Positions 7,408-15,711 of a stretch of 64,000 bases of DNA are shown piece after piece. The notes under the pieces are model-generated. The model was not told the origin of the DNA and did not search any database. It worked only from the letters and a program-made list of their open reading frames with translations. The stretch is from Alphaproteobacteria bacterium (GTDB lineage: Bacteria; Pseudomonadota; Alphaproteobacteria; UBA828). Location: NCBI GenBank assembly GCA_011523425.1, contig WTGU01000152.1:42515-106514 (forward strand). Reading direction: 5' to 3'. Made by a program: the position numbers and the translations under genes. Every line of letters begins with the position of its first letter. Position 1 is the first letter of the stretch.

Positions 7408-8691
7408 CTACGCGCGAGTCGCGAGGTCGATCAGGATGTCGGCCGCCTTCGCGCGGCCATCCTGCTGTTGCATATGGGCGCTGAGCGTCGCGAGGCGCCG
7501 CTGCATGGCCTCGTCGCTCAACAGCCGCGCGACGGTGCCGGCGAACGCCTCGTCGGTCCAGTCGTAGCGATGCAGTTGCGCTCCGTAGCCGGTGTCCTCG
7601 ATCCGCTGGGCGTTGTCATGGCCGTCCCAGACGAACGGCATGATGATCGCGGGTTTGCCGAAATAGAGGCCTTCGTTGAAGGAGTTGTTGCCGCCGTGGT
7701 GAATGACGAGGTCGACCTGCGGAATCACCGACGGCTGCGGGAACCAGGGCGCGACCTGCACGTTGCCCGGCAGATCCGGGTACGCGGCCACTCGCTCGCC
7801 GACGCTGAGGAGCGCCCGATAGGGCAGTGTGCCGATCACCTCGATCAGGCGCTTGTTCAGCGCGACATCGGCCTCGTTCAAGCTGCCGGAGCCGATGTAG
7901 ATGAGCGGCTTGTCGGCGTTCTTCGAGAACGTGGGCAGCGTGAAGGGCTCGTCCTCGCGCACGCAGCCCTCGAGATACTGAAACCGGGCGGGATCGAGGG
8001 GAGTGCGGCGCTTGAACTGAAGCTGCCTGGGGTACAGCAGGAAGTTCATGGTCGGCGAGGTCTCGAGAAACTGGCCGAGCGGGTAGGGCGCCTCGCCACA
8101 CGATTCGAGGAAGGCGTTGAAGCGGTCGTGCACCGGCTTGATGACCTCCGAGAACCGCGTCCGGAACGCCTCGAAGCACGCCTTGTCGTTCTCGCCGCAG
8201 CCTGACAGATGGGGCGGAATGTCCGGATCGACAATCTCGTTCTCGGAGCAGGAGACGATGCGAACCCACGGGCAGCCCGCCCGCTTGATCGCGGGAAAGA
8301 GGATCACGTTGTCGAGGCAGACGAGGTCGGGCTCGATCTCGCCCAGCGCGAGCGCCAGTTCGTCCTCCACGTAGACCGCCGTGTCGACGATGGCGCTCCA
8401 GCATTCGAGGACGTAGTTGGGAATCTGCTCGATCGGCGACAGCCGGAAGTTGGGCAGGTGGGACGCGATGAAGTCGAGCCAGTACTGGCTGGCGGCGGCC
8501 TCGTCCATCGGCTCCGACATGGCGACCAGGCGCTCGGGAAATCCGAAGCGATCGAAGACGCCCTTGAACGAGCTGTCCACGACGAAGACCGCATTGTGGC
8601 CGCGTTCGCGCAGCCGCTGAGCGATGCCAACGCAATTCATGGAGGGCCCGAAGGCCGCCTCCGGAAAGAACACTATGGTCTTCGCGTCCAT
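7408..8691 (-). CDS. GT1/MGT-like UDP-glycosyltransferase, second paralogue
   Basis: A 427-residue paralogue of the gene at 5738-7027, alignable along its whole length. Shared blocks include 'SCSENEI(V/I)DPDIPPHLSG' (about residues 145-162) and 'HHGGNNSFNEGLYFGKPAI' in the sugar-nucleotide site. The N-terminal motif reads 'EAAFGPSMN', again without the catalytic His of GT1 enzymes. It is convergent with the first copy and the cupin lies between them. The start ATG at 8691 gives an N-terminus colinear with the first copy. Divergence is high enough that the duplication is not recent. Likely a sugar transferase on a small lipophilic acceptor; substrate unknown. Confidence 0.8.
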   Translation of the reverse strand: MDAKTIVFFPEAAFGPSMNCVGIAQRLRERGHNAVFVVDSSFKGVFDRFGFPERLVAMSEPMDEAAASQYWLDFIASHLPNFRLSPIEQIPNYVLECWSAIVDTAVYVEDELALALGEIEPDLVCLDNVILFPAIKRAGCPWVRIVSCSENEIVDPDIPPHLSGCGENDKACFEAFRTRFSEVIKPVHDRFNAFLESCGEAPYPLGQFLETSPTMNFLLYPRQLQFKRRTPLDPARFQYLEGCVREDEPFTLPTFSKNADKPLIYIGSGSLNEADVALNKRLIEVIGTLPYRALLSVGERVAAYPDLPGNVQVAPWFPQPSVIPQVDLVIHHGGNNSFNEGLYFGKPAIIMPFVWDGHDNAQRIEDTGYGAQLHRYDWTDEAFAGTVARLLSDEAMQRRLATLSAHMQQQDGRAKAADILIDLATRA

Positions 8692-8731
8692 CGCCGCGCC
8701 CCTCTGTCGTCGCAGGAACCGCCGGCGATCT

Positions 8732-8753
8732 TAGCCCGCATTTCTCACCATGG
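8732..8753 (+). repeat. Dispersed 22-bp motif, copy 1
   Basis: TAGCCCGCATTT-C-TCACCATGG lies in the gap between the second glycosyltransferase and the M41 gene. An inverted copy with one mismatch is at 34639-34660, at the 3' end of the helicase gene, and weaker similarity continues about 15 bp further. Probably a small mobile or REP-like intergenic unit. Confidence 0.55.
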
Positions 8754-8764
8754 TCATGGTCTGC

Positions 8765-8791
8765 GCGTCGCCGCAGACCGTGCGGCGACGC
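8765..8791. other. Perfect 11-bp inverted repeat
   Basis: GCGTCGCCGCA and TGCGGCGACGC flank a 5-nt loop, 20 nt beyond the stop of the minus-strand M41 gene. It would form a very stable hairpin at the 3' end of that message. No U-run follows on minus, so it is not a canonical intrinsic terminator; it may be part of the same repeat unit as 8732-8753. Confidence 0.5.
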
Positions 8792-8810
8792 GGATCGGCG
8801 TTCGCTTTCT

Positions 8811-9551
8811 TCAGCCAGCGGTGAACGGGGCGGGGCGCTCTCTCGACTCCCGGCTCGGCGTGCCGCCCTCGAGGATGCGGGCGATGTCGACCGCCTCCAG
8901 CGTGCCGTGTGCCAGAAGAGCGGCGGCGAGGCGGTGAAGCTGGCCCTCGCGGCTCTCGAGAATGGCGCGGGCGCGGCGTTTCGCCTCGTCCATCGAACGG
9001 CGCACGCCGGCGTCGGCTTCCGCGACCGTGAGGCCGGCGGCGGGGCCGCCCAGCAGCTCGAATGCGATCCTCTCCGCCGCCTTGATGTCGGACGTCATCG
9101 CATCCGTCATCTCTCCGTCGCCGCGGGCGATCGCCTCGGCGATCAGGCCGCCCAGCGCGATGACGAGTTCCGCTTCCTTGCGCGCGCGCAACGCATCGTC
9201 GCCCATGTCGCCGTCCGCCGCAGCGCGGGTCATGCTGCCGAGCACGCCCCAGCGGGAGACGATAGTCACGTTCAGGATGTCCCCGCCGGCCGGGAGGTGG
9301 GCGGCGAGCAGGGCATGACCGGCCTCGTGATAGGCGGTGATCCGCCGGTCTTCGTCGGTAATCTCCGGAACGCGGTTCTCGGAGGGCGGGTCGAGGGTGG
9401 CGGCGGCAACCAGCCCGGCCAGCAGCGTCAGCACCGCGACGCCGCTGATGTTGAGCTGGGCAATGTCGAACCGGCGCGGCACTCTCGTCTCCGGCTTGGC
9501 TCGACCGGCGCAGGCAACGCCTCGCGTCGGCGTCGATCCGCAGCACAGCAT
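8811..9551 (-). CDS. Membrane-anchored M41 (FtsH-type) peptidase domain without an AAA module
   Basis: A 246-residue protein. One hydrophobic segment spans residues 35-53 (ISGVAVLTLLAGLVAA). The zinc peptidase signature 'HEAGH' is at 75-79, and the third ligand of FtsH proteases is matched by D156 in 'TSDIKAAERIA', preceded by 'ALGGLIAE' as in FtsH. All catalytic residues (H75, E76, H79, D156) are therefore present. The AAA+ ATPase domain that feeds substrates in FtsH (about 650 residues) is absent. It may cleave membrane or unfolded substrates without ATP, or work with another protein. SD 'AAGGTGG' precedes the ATG at 9551. Divergent from the acyl-CoA dehydrogenase gene. Confidence 0.78.
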   Translation of the reverse strand: MLCCGSTPTRGVACAGRAKPETRVPRRFDIAQLNISGVAVLTLLAGLVAAATLDPPSENRVPEITDEDRRITAYHEAGHALLAAHLPAGGDILNVTIVSRWGVLGSMTRAAADGDMGDDALRARKEAELVIALGGLIAEAIARGDGEMTDAMTSDIKAAERIAFELLGGPAAGLTVAEADAGVRRSMDEAKRRARAILESREGQLHRLAAALLAHGTLEAVDIARILEGGTPSRESRERPAPFTAG

Positions 9552-9665
9552 ACCACCTTCATCCGAGCCAGAGCATCGGCACGTGCCTGATCGCGCCGGC
9601 GGGAACTTCCGCTAGAATGCTGCGCTGTTGTCGCATCGCGCCTTACCACGAACAGGGGGTCCACC

Positions 9666-11069
9666 GTGACGAAGATGTGGGGCGGCGAGCCCTATTTCGG
9701 CCTGTCCTATGAGTTCGATCCGCAATGGTATCTGACCGACGAGCAACGGGAGATACAGGCCCGCCTGATCGAGCTCTGCCACTCGACGATCGCGCCGCAC
9801 GCCATCGAGTGCGACCGCGACAGCATCTTTCCGCGCAAGAGCATGGAGGCGCTCGCCTCCCAGGATCTGCTTGCCCTTCACGTGCCGAAGAAATACGGCG
9901 GCATGGGGCAGAACCACGTCTGCGTGACCATGGTGCTGGAGACCATCGCCCGCTACGGCTGCGCCAGCACCGCGCTGGTCTACACCATGCACCTGCTCGC
10001 GGTCAGCGCTCTCCTGCTCCGCGCGGGCGGCAATCCCGAGATCCAGAAGACCCTGCGGCGCCTGAACCGCGACGTCTTCGTCGGCACCGCGTCCTACTCG
10101 GACCCCGAGACCGGCTCGCACTTCTGGTATCCGATGGCGTCGAAGGCCGAGAGGGTCGACGGCGGCTGGCGGGTCAACAAGAAGTCCTCGTGGACCACGT
10201 CGGGCGGGTTCGCGGACTTCTACGTGGCGCAGACCACCAGCCCGGACTTCGACGGTGATTTCTCCGACCTCTCCGTGTTCCTGATCTACGCGGACGAGAT
10301 CGTCGCGCACCCGGCGAGCTGGGACGCGATGGGCATGCGCGGTAATCAGTCCGGGCCGATCGAGATCACGGACGTGGTGGTGCCGACCGATCGCATGGTG
10401 GGCCCGCCCGGCGACGGCGCCCGCTCCAACGACGAGGGGCTGGACCCCATCGGCCTCCTGATGCTCGCCGCGTCGTACAACGGCCTCGGCATGGCCGCGA
10501 TCGACCTCGCCAAGCGGCAGGCGACACGCAAGACCCATGCGGACGTCGGCATGCGCGTCTGCGACTATCCGAGCATTCAGGACTATTTCGGCGATGCCAT
10601 CATGGATACCCAGGCGTCGCGCGTCTACGCTTTCGCCGTCGCCCAGCAGATGGACGCGGTCACCAACAACTGCGACTGGACGATCCACGAGGACGATCTC
10701 GACCTGCTGCCCCGCTCGGAGTTCCTGACCTGGAGCTGGAAGGCCAAGTACATCGCGAGCAAGTGCGTTTACACGGTCGCCGATCGCATGCTGAACGCGT
10801 GCGGCGGCACCGGCTACAAGAAGAGCCTCGTCATCGAGCGCGTGGTCCGGGACGCCAAGGCCGGCTGGATCATGGGGCCGACCAACGAGGTGCTGCGCCA
10901 GTTCGTCGGCAAGTGGGCGCTGCTCGGCTTCGAGGCGCTGGACTACTGGAACCAGTCGGTCAACGAGCGCGCCATGAACAACGAGCTGAAGAAGCTCGAC
11001 GACGACGCCAAGCGCGCCCTGATCGAGAGGCTCAGCGCCGAACTTGCCGAGGCGGACGCAGCCGAATAG
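9666..11069 (+). CDS. Acyl-CoA dehydrogenase-family flavoprotein
   Basis: A 467-residue protein of the acyl-CoA dehydrogenase superfamily: N-terminal helical domain ('PKKYGGMGQNHVC' near residue 75), middle beta domain ('GTASYSDPETGSHF' near 140) and C-terminal helical domain ending in 'ACGGTGYKKSLVIERVVRDAKAG' (near 379-401), which contributes to FAD and acyl binding. It is longer than typical 380-residue short-chain enzymes. The GTG start at 9666 has AGGGGG six bases upstream; an ATG at 9675 is the alternative. Electrons would pass to ETF. The middle domain also resembles the DszC-like flavin monooxygenases, so a monooxygenase role is possible. It stands alone between minus-strand genes. 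Confidence 0.82.
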   Translation: MTKMWGGEPYFGLSYEFDPQWYLTDEQREIQARLIELCHSTIAPHAIECDRDSIFPRKSMEALASQDLLALHVPKKYGGMGQNHVCVTMVLETIARYGCASTALVYTMHLLAVSALLLRAGGNPEIQKTLRRLNRDVFVGTASYSDPETGSHFWYPMASKAERVDGGWRVNKKSSWTTSGGFADFYVAQTTSPDFDGDFSDLSVFLIYADEIVAHPASWDAMGMRGNQSGPIEITDVVVPTDRMVGPPGDGARSNDEGLDPIGLLMLAASYNGLGMAAIDLAKRQATRKTHADVGMRVCDYPSIQDYFGDAIMDTQASRVYAFAVAQQMDAVTNNCDWTIHEDDLDLLPRSEFLTWSWKAKYIASKCVYTVADRMLNACGGTGYKKSLVIERVVRDAKAGWIMGPTNEVLRQFVGKWALLGFEALDYWNQSVNERAMNNELKKLDDDAKRALIERLSAELAEADAAE

Positions 11070-11093
11070 CGGGGTGGGACGCCCCGAGGGCTG

Positions 11094-11522
11094 TTAGCGG
11101 TGAACGTCCTCGCTCTCGCCGAGCGCGCGAAAGCCGCCGCGGATGAACACCAGGAGCGTGGCACCGTCTTCCGAGACGGAGACGTGCTTCGAGCCGGGCT
11201 TCAGCGAGACGAAGTCGTCGCGCCGGTAGACCGTGCCGTCGCAATCGGTCAGCGACCCGTGGAGCACCAGGAACTCCTCGTGGCCGATATGCTCGTGGGG
11301 CGTCGAGCCGGCCCCGGGCGCAAAGCGGACCAGGTAGCAGCCTTCGCCCGCGTCCGCGTCGTAGCTGATGTTGCAGTAGGTGGCGGTAGGGCAGACTGGC
11401 TGCTCCGCGTCCGCCGCGCGTTTCATGCGATGGGGCGGCTCGGCCCCGAAGGCCGCGGTCTCGACGTTCACGATCGTGCGATAGGACGCGAGCGACGCGT
11501 CCCTCCGGGCCGTCTCCTGCAC
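11094..11522 (-). CDS. ChrR-like cupin protein, first of tandem pair
   Basis: A 142-residue cupin similar to the anti-sigma ChrR cupin domain. Motif 1 is 'STPHEHIGHEEFLVLHGSL' (near residues 73-91), with H-x-H and Glu as likely metal ligands; motif 2 lies around 'DDFVSLKPGSKHVSV', including the fourth ligand His. The GTG start at 11522 is 9 nt after the stop of the cupin at 11532, with which it shares about half its residues, so it is a tandem duplicate in an operon. No zinc-finger anti-sigma domain is present, so it is probably a metal-dependent dioxygenase-like or sensing cupin rather than a sigma-factor regulator. Confidence 0.75.
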   Translation of the reverse strand: MQETARRDASLASYRTIVNVETAAFGAEPPHRMKRAADAEQPVCPTATYCNISYDADAGEGCYLVRFAPGAGSTPHEHIGHEEFLVLHGSLTDCDGTVYRRDDFVSLKPGSKHVSVSEDGATLLVFIRGGFRALGESEDVHR

Positions 11523-11531
11523 GGCTAACGC

Positions 11532-11915
11532 TCAGCCATCGACCGGCTCGTCCTGTTCCAGCGTGCGGAAGCCGCCGCGGATGAAGACCGCGACCGTGCA
11601 GCCGGTGTGCGAGACCGAGAAGTGCTTGGAGCCGGGCTTGAGGGACACGAGGTCGTTCTTCCTGTAAATCGCGCCGTCGCAGTCCTCGATCTCGCCGTCG
11701 AGAACCAGGAACTCCTCGTAGCCGACATGCTCGTGAGGGATCGAGGTTCCGCCGGGCTTGAAGCGAATCAGGAAGCAGCCGCCGCCCTCCGCCTCGTCGT
11801 AGCTGACATTGCACCAGGTCAGGTCGGACTGCTCCGAGCCTTGCAACCCGTACGGAACGAACTCCGCCGTGTCGAGGTTGACCATGCGCCGTTGTGATTC
11901 GAGCGTTGTCGACAT
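11532..11915 (-). CDS. ChrR-like cupin protein, second of tandem pair
   Basis: A 127-residue cupin using the ATG at 11915, which has an AAGGCGAG Shine-Dalgarno; an upstream ATG at 11942 lacks one. Motif 1 'SIPHEHVGYEEFLVLDGEI' and motif 2 'NDLVSLKPGSKHFSVSH' keep the H-x-H, Glu and His metal ligands. It is the first gene of the pair with 11094-11522, and both contain the 'CNVSYDEAEGGGCFLIRF'-type strand. Likely a small metal-binding cytoplasmic enzyme or sensor. The neighbouring dioxygenase-like and amine-dehydrogenase-like genes suggest a role in catabolism of the same compound, but this is inference. Confidence 0.75.
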   Translation of the reverse strand: MSTTLESQRRMVNLDTAEFVPYGLQGSEQSDLTWCNVSYDEAEGGGCFLIRFKPGGTSIPHEHVGYEEFLVLDGEIEDCDGAIYRKNDLVSLKPGSKHFSVSHTGCTVAVFIRGGFRTLEQDEPVDG

Positions 11916-12045
11916 TGTCTCGCCTTCCCGTAATCGGCCCACGCACGGAAGCAGGGCGCGCCGTCACTCGCCGCGATCAGCTTACGCCGGCGCCGGACTC
12001 AGCGGCAAGACTCCGCCGTCCCTTGCGCCCGGATGCACGCTTGCG

Positions 12046-12948
12046 TCAGTGCTTGCTCGGCTCGCCGAGCGTCGCCGTCTTGAAGACGTAGGTATCGTCG
12101 ACATACTCGCCGCCTTCGGACGCAGCCGGCATGACGTCGCTGTAGCGATCCTCCAGCACGACATGAGGGCTGTGCCCCTCGACCCATCCCAGGAAGAAGT
12201 CGTGCAGGTGATAGCCGATCAAGTGCTGCACGTCCTCGCGCAGGGTCTTCGCGACGGCCGGCGGGACCGCCAGATACTGGTTCTCCTCCTGGCGCAGCCA
12301 TCCCAGGCTGTAGCCGGTGATCGCGCCGGTGCGCCACTCGTCCTCGGTATTGTTCCGGCCCCCGCCGTGATAGACCGAGCCCAGGTAGATCAGGCACGAG
12401 CCGCGCGGCATGACGGCGTAGGCCCGAGGCGTATCGTCGTCGGGGTAGGTGTCGTCGTCCCAGACGTGGCTGCCGAGAACCACGTTGGTGGCGCCGTTCT
12501 CGTAGGTGAAGTCGGTGAGCGCCCACATCGTGTTGCAGAGGCACTGCGGCCCGGGGTGGCGGAAGGGCATCAGGGCGTCGTCCCGGTGGATGATCTGCAG
12601 TCCCTGGCCGGGGGCGATCCGCACCGCCTGGGTGACGTGAAGGTGATAGCGCTCGCAGCGCGGCAGCAGCAGGCGATCCATCACGCCGAGGATCTGCGGG
12701 CACGCGGCGAGCTCCTCGCCGTAGGTCCTCGACTTCGCGACCAGGGAACTGACCCGCTTCGTCTTGTCGCCCCAGAACTCCCCCTCGCCGAAGTAGGCGC
12801 GCGACATGAAGGGCTCGAGCTCCGCGTTGACCCGGTCGACCACCTCGTCGTCGACGACCTGGCGGTAGATGACGGCACCGTCCTCCTCGAGGATCGCCAT
12901 CGCTTCGTCGACCGACGCATGACGGTCGATTGAACGCACCGTGTCCAT
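12046..12948 (-). CDS. Phytanoyl-CoA dioxygenase (PhyH)-family Fe(II)/2-oxoglutarate oxygenase
   Basis: A 300-residue double-stranded beta-helix oxygenase. The facial triad can be read as His and Asp of 'IIHRDDALMPF' (near residues 117-127) and the distal His of 'VYHGGGRNN' (near 195), with a following Arg in 'WRTGAITGYSLGW' as likely 2-oxoglutarate anchor. The N-terminal 'EDGAVIYRQVVDDEVVDRVNAEL' is the usual PhyH opening. SD GGGAGGAG sits seven bases before the ATG at 12948. PhyH-family enzymes hydroxylate varied small molecules (phytanoyl-CoA, ectoine, mitomycin, quaternary amines). It precedes the TMADH-like genes on minus in reverse order, so may be regulated separately. Confidence 0.82.
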   Translation of the reverse strand: MDTVRSIDRHASVDEAMAILEEDGAVIYRQVVDDEVVDRVNAELEPFMSRAYFGEGEFWGDKTKRVSSLVAKSRTYGEELAACPQILGVMDRLLLPRCERYHLHVTQAVRIAPGQGLQIIHRDDALMPFRHPGPQCLCNTMWALTDFTYENGATNVVLGSHVWDDDTYPDDDTPRAYAVMPRGSCLIYLGSVYHGGGRNNTEDEWRTGAITGYSLGWLRQEENQYLAVPPAVAKTLREDVQHLIGYHLHDFFLGWVEGHSPHVVLEDRYSDVMPAASEGGEYVDDTYVFKTATLGEPSKH

Positions 12949-13014
12949 GTGCTCCTCCCGCTCTCCGGACGCGCGACCTTACCCCGGATGCTTCGCCGCG
13001 GTCACGGCCGGCGA

Positions 13015-15093
13015 TCAGGCGATGGCGCGCTCCAGTTGCACGTACTCCACCTTGTAGGGCACGTCGGCGACGGCGCCCGCGTCGAGCTCGCGGGCGAAGC
13101 GATGGCCCTCGTAGACCGCATGCTGGATCGTGCCGGCGGCGACGCAGTCGCCGATGCGCGCGAGCGTCGCGATGCCGGCCTGCTCCAGCTTCTCCGGCTC
13201 CGCCGCAAGCTCCCGGTAGAGCGCGTCGTTCGGCAGGCGCGAGGTGGCGAGCACGAGCGACTGATAGCCGAGATGCCGCCGCTTCTCCTCGTGATAGACG
13301 TTGTAGACCTCGATGCTGTTGTCGCCGATGTGGGCGATGTTGTGGTCGGTAATCAGCTCGATCCCCATGGAGAGGACCCGGCTCATGATCTTCTCCATCT
13401 CGAGGGTATATTCCGACCAGCGCGAGAGCTCCATCAGCGGCGTGACGATGGTCACCTCGTGACCCGCGGCCCGGAGCTTCTCGGCGATGACGCCGCCCAT
13501 GTAGTAGTGATCGTCGTCGAACACCACGACCGGGCCTTCGAGCGCCTTCCCGTCCATCACGTCGTCCGGGGTGAAGACCTTCGTGCCGTCGCTCCCGGGG
13601 ATGGCGTGGGCGTTGGTGTAGGCGACGCCGTCGCCGCGCCAGTGCGAGCCCGTCGCGATCACCACGGTCTCGGCGCCGTAGTCGAGCACGTCCTGCGCCG
13701 AGAGGCGCGCGCCCGTGTGCATCTCGCCGTTCTTCATCTTGGCAAGCTGGCCGACGCGGTAATCGCGCACGCGCCCCCACGCGGCGAGGCCCGGCAGCGC
13801 GCTCTCGCGTGACACGCGGCCGCCGACGTCCGCCTCCGCCTCGACGAGGTGAACCGTGTAGCCCCGCTGCCCGAGCGCCCGCGCGCACTCCAGACCCGCC
13901 GGGCCGGCGCCGACGACGAGCACGCCGCTCTCCGATCCCTTCGCCTCGATCGTCTCCGGGTGCCAGCCGCGCCGCCACTCCTCGCCCGCGGTCGGGTTCT
14001 GCGTGCAGCGGAACAGGCTCACCGTGTTCTCCGAGGCCACGCACATGTTGCAGCCGATGCATTCGCGGATGTCGTCGTTCCGTCCCTCTTCGATCTTCCT
14101 GGGCAGGAAGGGATCGGCGATCGAGGGCCGCGCCGCGCCGATGAAGTCGGTGATGCCGCGATCGATCTGGGAGATCATCGTGTCCGGCGAGGTGTAGCGC
14201 CCCACCGTCACGACCGGCCTGTCGGTCTTCTGCTTGACGAAGGCGACGTAGGGCTCCTGGAAGGCCTCGTCGGTGAATCGCGACGTGGCGGAATCGTAGG
14301 CCCAGTCGCTGATGTTCACGTCCCAGAGGTCGGGCAGGTCGGAGAACATCTCGACCACCGCCTGGCCTTCCTCCTGCCAGGTGATGCCGTGCTCGCCCCG
14401 GTTCTCGTCGACCGCGAGCCTGAGCGCCACCGCAGCCCGGTCGCCGACCGCCTCCTTGGTGTCCTCCAGGAGCTCGCCGATCAGGCGGGCGCGGTTCTCG
14501 ACGCTGCCGCCATACTCGTCGGTGCGGTGATTGGTGTGGGGGGAGAGGAAGTGCTGCGGCAGGGCGATGTCGTGTGCGGCATAGACGTAGACGATGTCGT
14601 AGCCCACGTTGACAGCGCGCTTCGCCGCCTCGACCTGCCAGCGCCGGAACTCGCGGATGTCGGCCTTGTCCATCTCGCGGCCCATGATCGGGTCCCAGTT
14701 GTAGTGCACCATGTTGGGCGAAGGCCCGAGCGGAAACTCCTTCGTCTTGCGGTTGGAGAAACCGAGCCCGTTGTGCACCAGCTCGACGGCCGCAAGGGCA
14801 CCGTATTCGTGCATGGTGTCCACCCAGCCGCGTAGCTGCTCCGCGTACTCGTCGTTCCACAGCCGGCGCTCGCCGTAGGGCGCGGCGCAGGAGCTCGGGT
14901 GGATGCTGCATTGCTCGGTGCAGATGACGGCCCAGCCGCCTTCGGCCTTCATGCGCCGATGCGCGACGTCGCCGTGGTGCTCGCCGTAGCCCATCGCGTT
15001 GCAGTGGGGCACCTGATAGAAGCGATTCTTGGCGATCTTCGGGCCGATCTTGATCGGCGTGAACAGGGTATCGTAACGGGGATCGCGGGCCAT
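13015..15093 (-). CDS. Trimethylamine/histamine-dehydrogenase-family flavoprotein, first paralogue
   Basis: A 692-residue protein colinear with trimethylamine dehydrogenase (TMADH): an N-terminal TIM barrel carrying 6-S-cysteinyl FMN on the Cys of 'YQVPHC' (residue 31), a 4Fe-4S cluster at 'CIGCNMC' plus a Cys 12 residues on, and C-terminal ADP/FAD-type domains ('[14 protein letters not shown]'). In TMADH numbering the catalytic Tyr169, His172 and Asp267 are kept ('YVYAAH', 'WAYD'). The aromatic bowl is changed: Tyr60 is Gln, Trp264 is kept, Trp355 is Glu. Gln60 occurs in dimethylamine dehydrogenase, and Gln/Trp/acidic recalls histamine dehydrogenase, so a primary or secondary amine is a likelier substrate than trimethylamine. 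SD GGGAGG precedes the ATG. Confidence 0.85.
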   Translation of the reverse strand: MARDPRYDTLFTPIKIGPKIAKNRFYQVPHCNAMGYGEHHGDVAHRRMKAEGGWAVICTEQCSIHPSSCAAPYGERRLWNDEYAEQLRGWVDTMHEYGALAAVELVHNGLGFSNRKTKEFPLGPSPNMVHYNWDPIMGREMDKADIREFRRWQVEAAKRAVNVGYDIVYVYAAHDIALPQHFLSPHTNHRTDEYGGSVENRARLIGELLEDTKEAVGDRAAVALRLAVDENRGEHGITWQEEGQAVVEMFSDLPDLWDVNISDWAYDSATSRFTDEAFQEPYVAFVKQKTDRPVVTVGRYTSPDTMISQIDRGITDFIGAARPSIADPFLPRKIEEGRNDDIRECIGCNMCVASENTVSLFRCTQNPTAGEEWRRGWHPETIEAKGSESGVLVVGAGPAGLECARALGQRGYTVHLVEAEADVGGRVSRESALPGLAAWGRVRDYRVGQLAKMKNGEMHTGARLSAQDVLDYGAETVVIATGSHWRGDGVAYTNAHAIPGSDGTKVFTPDDVMDGKALEGPVVVFDDDHYYMGGVIAEKLRAAGHEVTIVTPLMELSRWSEYTLEMEKIMSRVLSMGIELITDHNIAHIGDNSIEVYNVYHEEKRRHLGYQSLVLATSRLPNDALYRELAAEPEKLEQAGIATLARIGDCVAAGTIQHAVYEGHRFARELDAGAVADVPYKVEYVQLERAIA

Positions 15094-15237
15094 CGTTGCC
15101 TCCCTGCACCTAATGACCTAATGCGGGCAGCGCCGCGGAGGCGCGCCCCGTTGCATCCACCGAATGACCGTGCGTCGGCAGGCGCGCCATGCGCGTGAAC
15201 GCGTGGCGCGGCGCCACATGGGTTTGGAGGCCCCCGC

Positions 15238-15618
15238 CTAGGCGGCGAGCTGCTCGGCGTCGGGATCGTGAATGAAGAACACCTTGCGGACGGTCTCCTC
15301 GATCACCCAGGTCACCGTCTCGCCCTTGTTCGTGTAGAAGATGTCGCCGGCGGTGTAGGTGTGGGTGGTGCCGTCCTGCTCGGTCACGTGGATCCTGCCC
15401 TGAAGCAGGGTGCAGATCTCGTCACCCGGATAGGTGTACTCGAACTTGCCCGGCGTGCACTGCCACACGCCTGCCATCGTGCGCATGCCGAAGCCGCCGA
15501 GATCGAAACGCCCCTCGTGCACCGGGTTGCCGTCGAGCACGTTCACGAACGGCAGCTCCTCCAGCGGCGGCCACGGCTCCAGGCCGCCCTCGTCCTTCAA
15601 CGTCACATAATCGAGCAT
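15238..15618 (-). CDS. Small cupin-domain protein (DUF861/EutQ-like), second paralogue
   Basis: A 126-residue cupin, paralogous to 7030-7383: both carry W-Q-C-T-P-G before motif 1 and E-E/V-T-V-R-K-V at the end. Motif 1 is 'YPGDEICTLLQGRIHVTEQDG' and motif 2 'AGDIFYTNKGETVTWVIEE'. It lies between the two TMADH-like genes, 144 bp upstream of the first and 93 bp downstream of the second, all on minus, so the three may form one transcript. A strong purine-rich SD precedes the ATG at 15618. A role in the same amine pathway is inferred from position only. Confidence 0.76.
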   Translation of the reverse strand: MLDYVTLKDEGGLEPWPPLEELPFVNVLDGNPVHEGRFDLGGFGMRTMAGVWQCTPGKFEYTYPGDEICTLLQGRIHVTEQDGTTHTYTAGDIFYTNKGETVTWVIEETVRKVFFIHDPDAEQLAA

Positions 15619-15711
15619 GCTCTCTCTCCTCTCCTTCGTCGGCTCGTAAGCCGAGCCATCGTCGGCATCGCGGAAGACGCGTCTGCGCGATACTAGGACA
15701 TTCCCGGGCGC

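Noticed and set aside
11999..15109. 1036-residue minus-strand open frame across the dioxygenase and first TMADH-like genes
   Set aside because: Arg/Gly/Ala-rich out-of-frame reading of two well-supported genes; long shadow frames are expected at this GC content.
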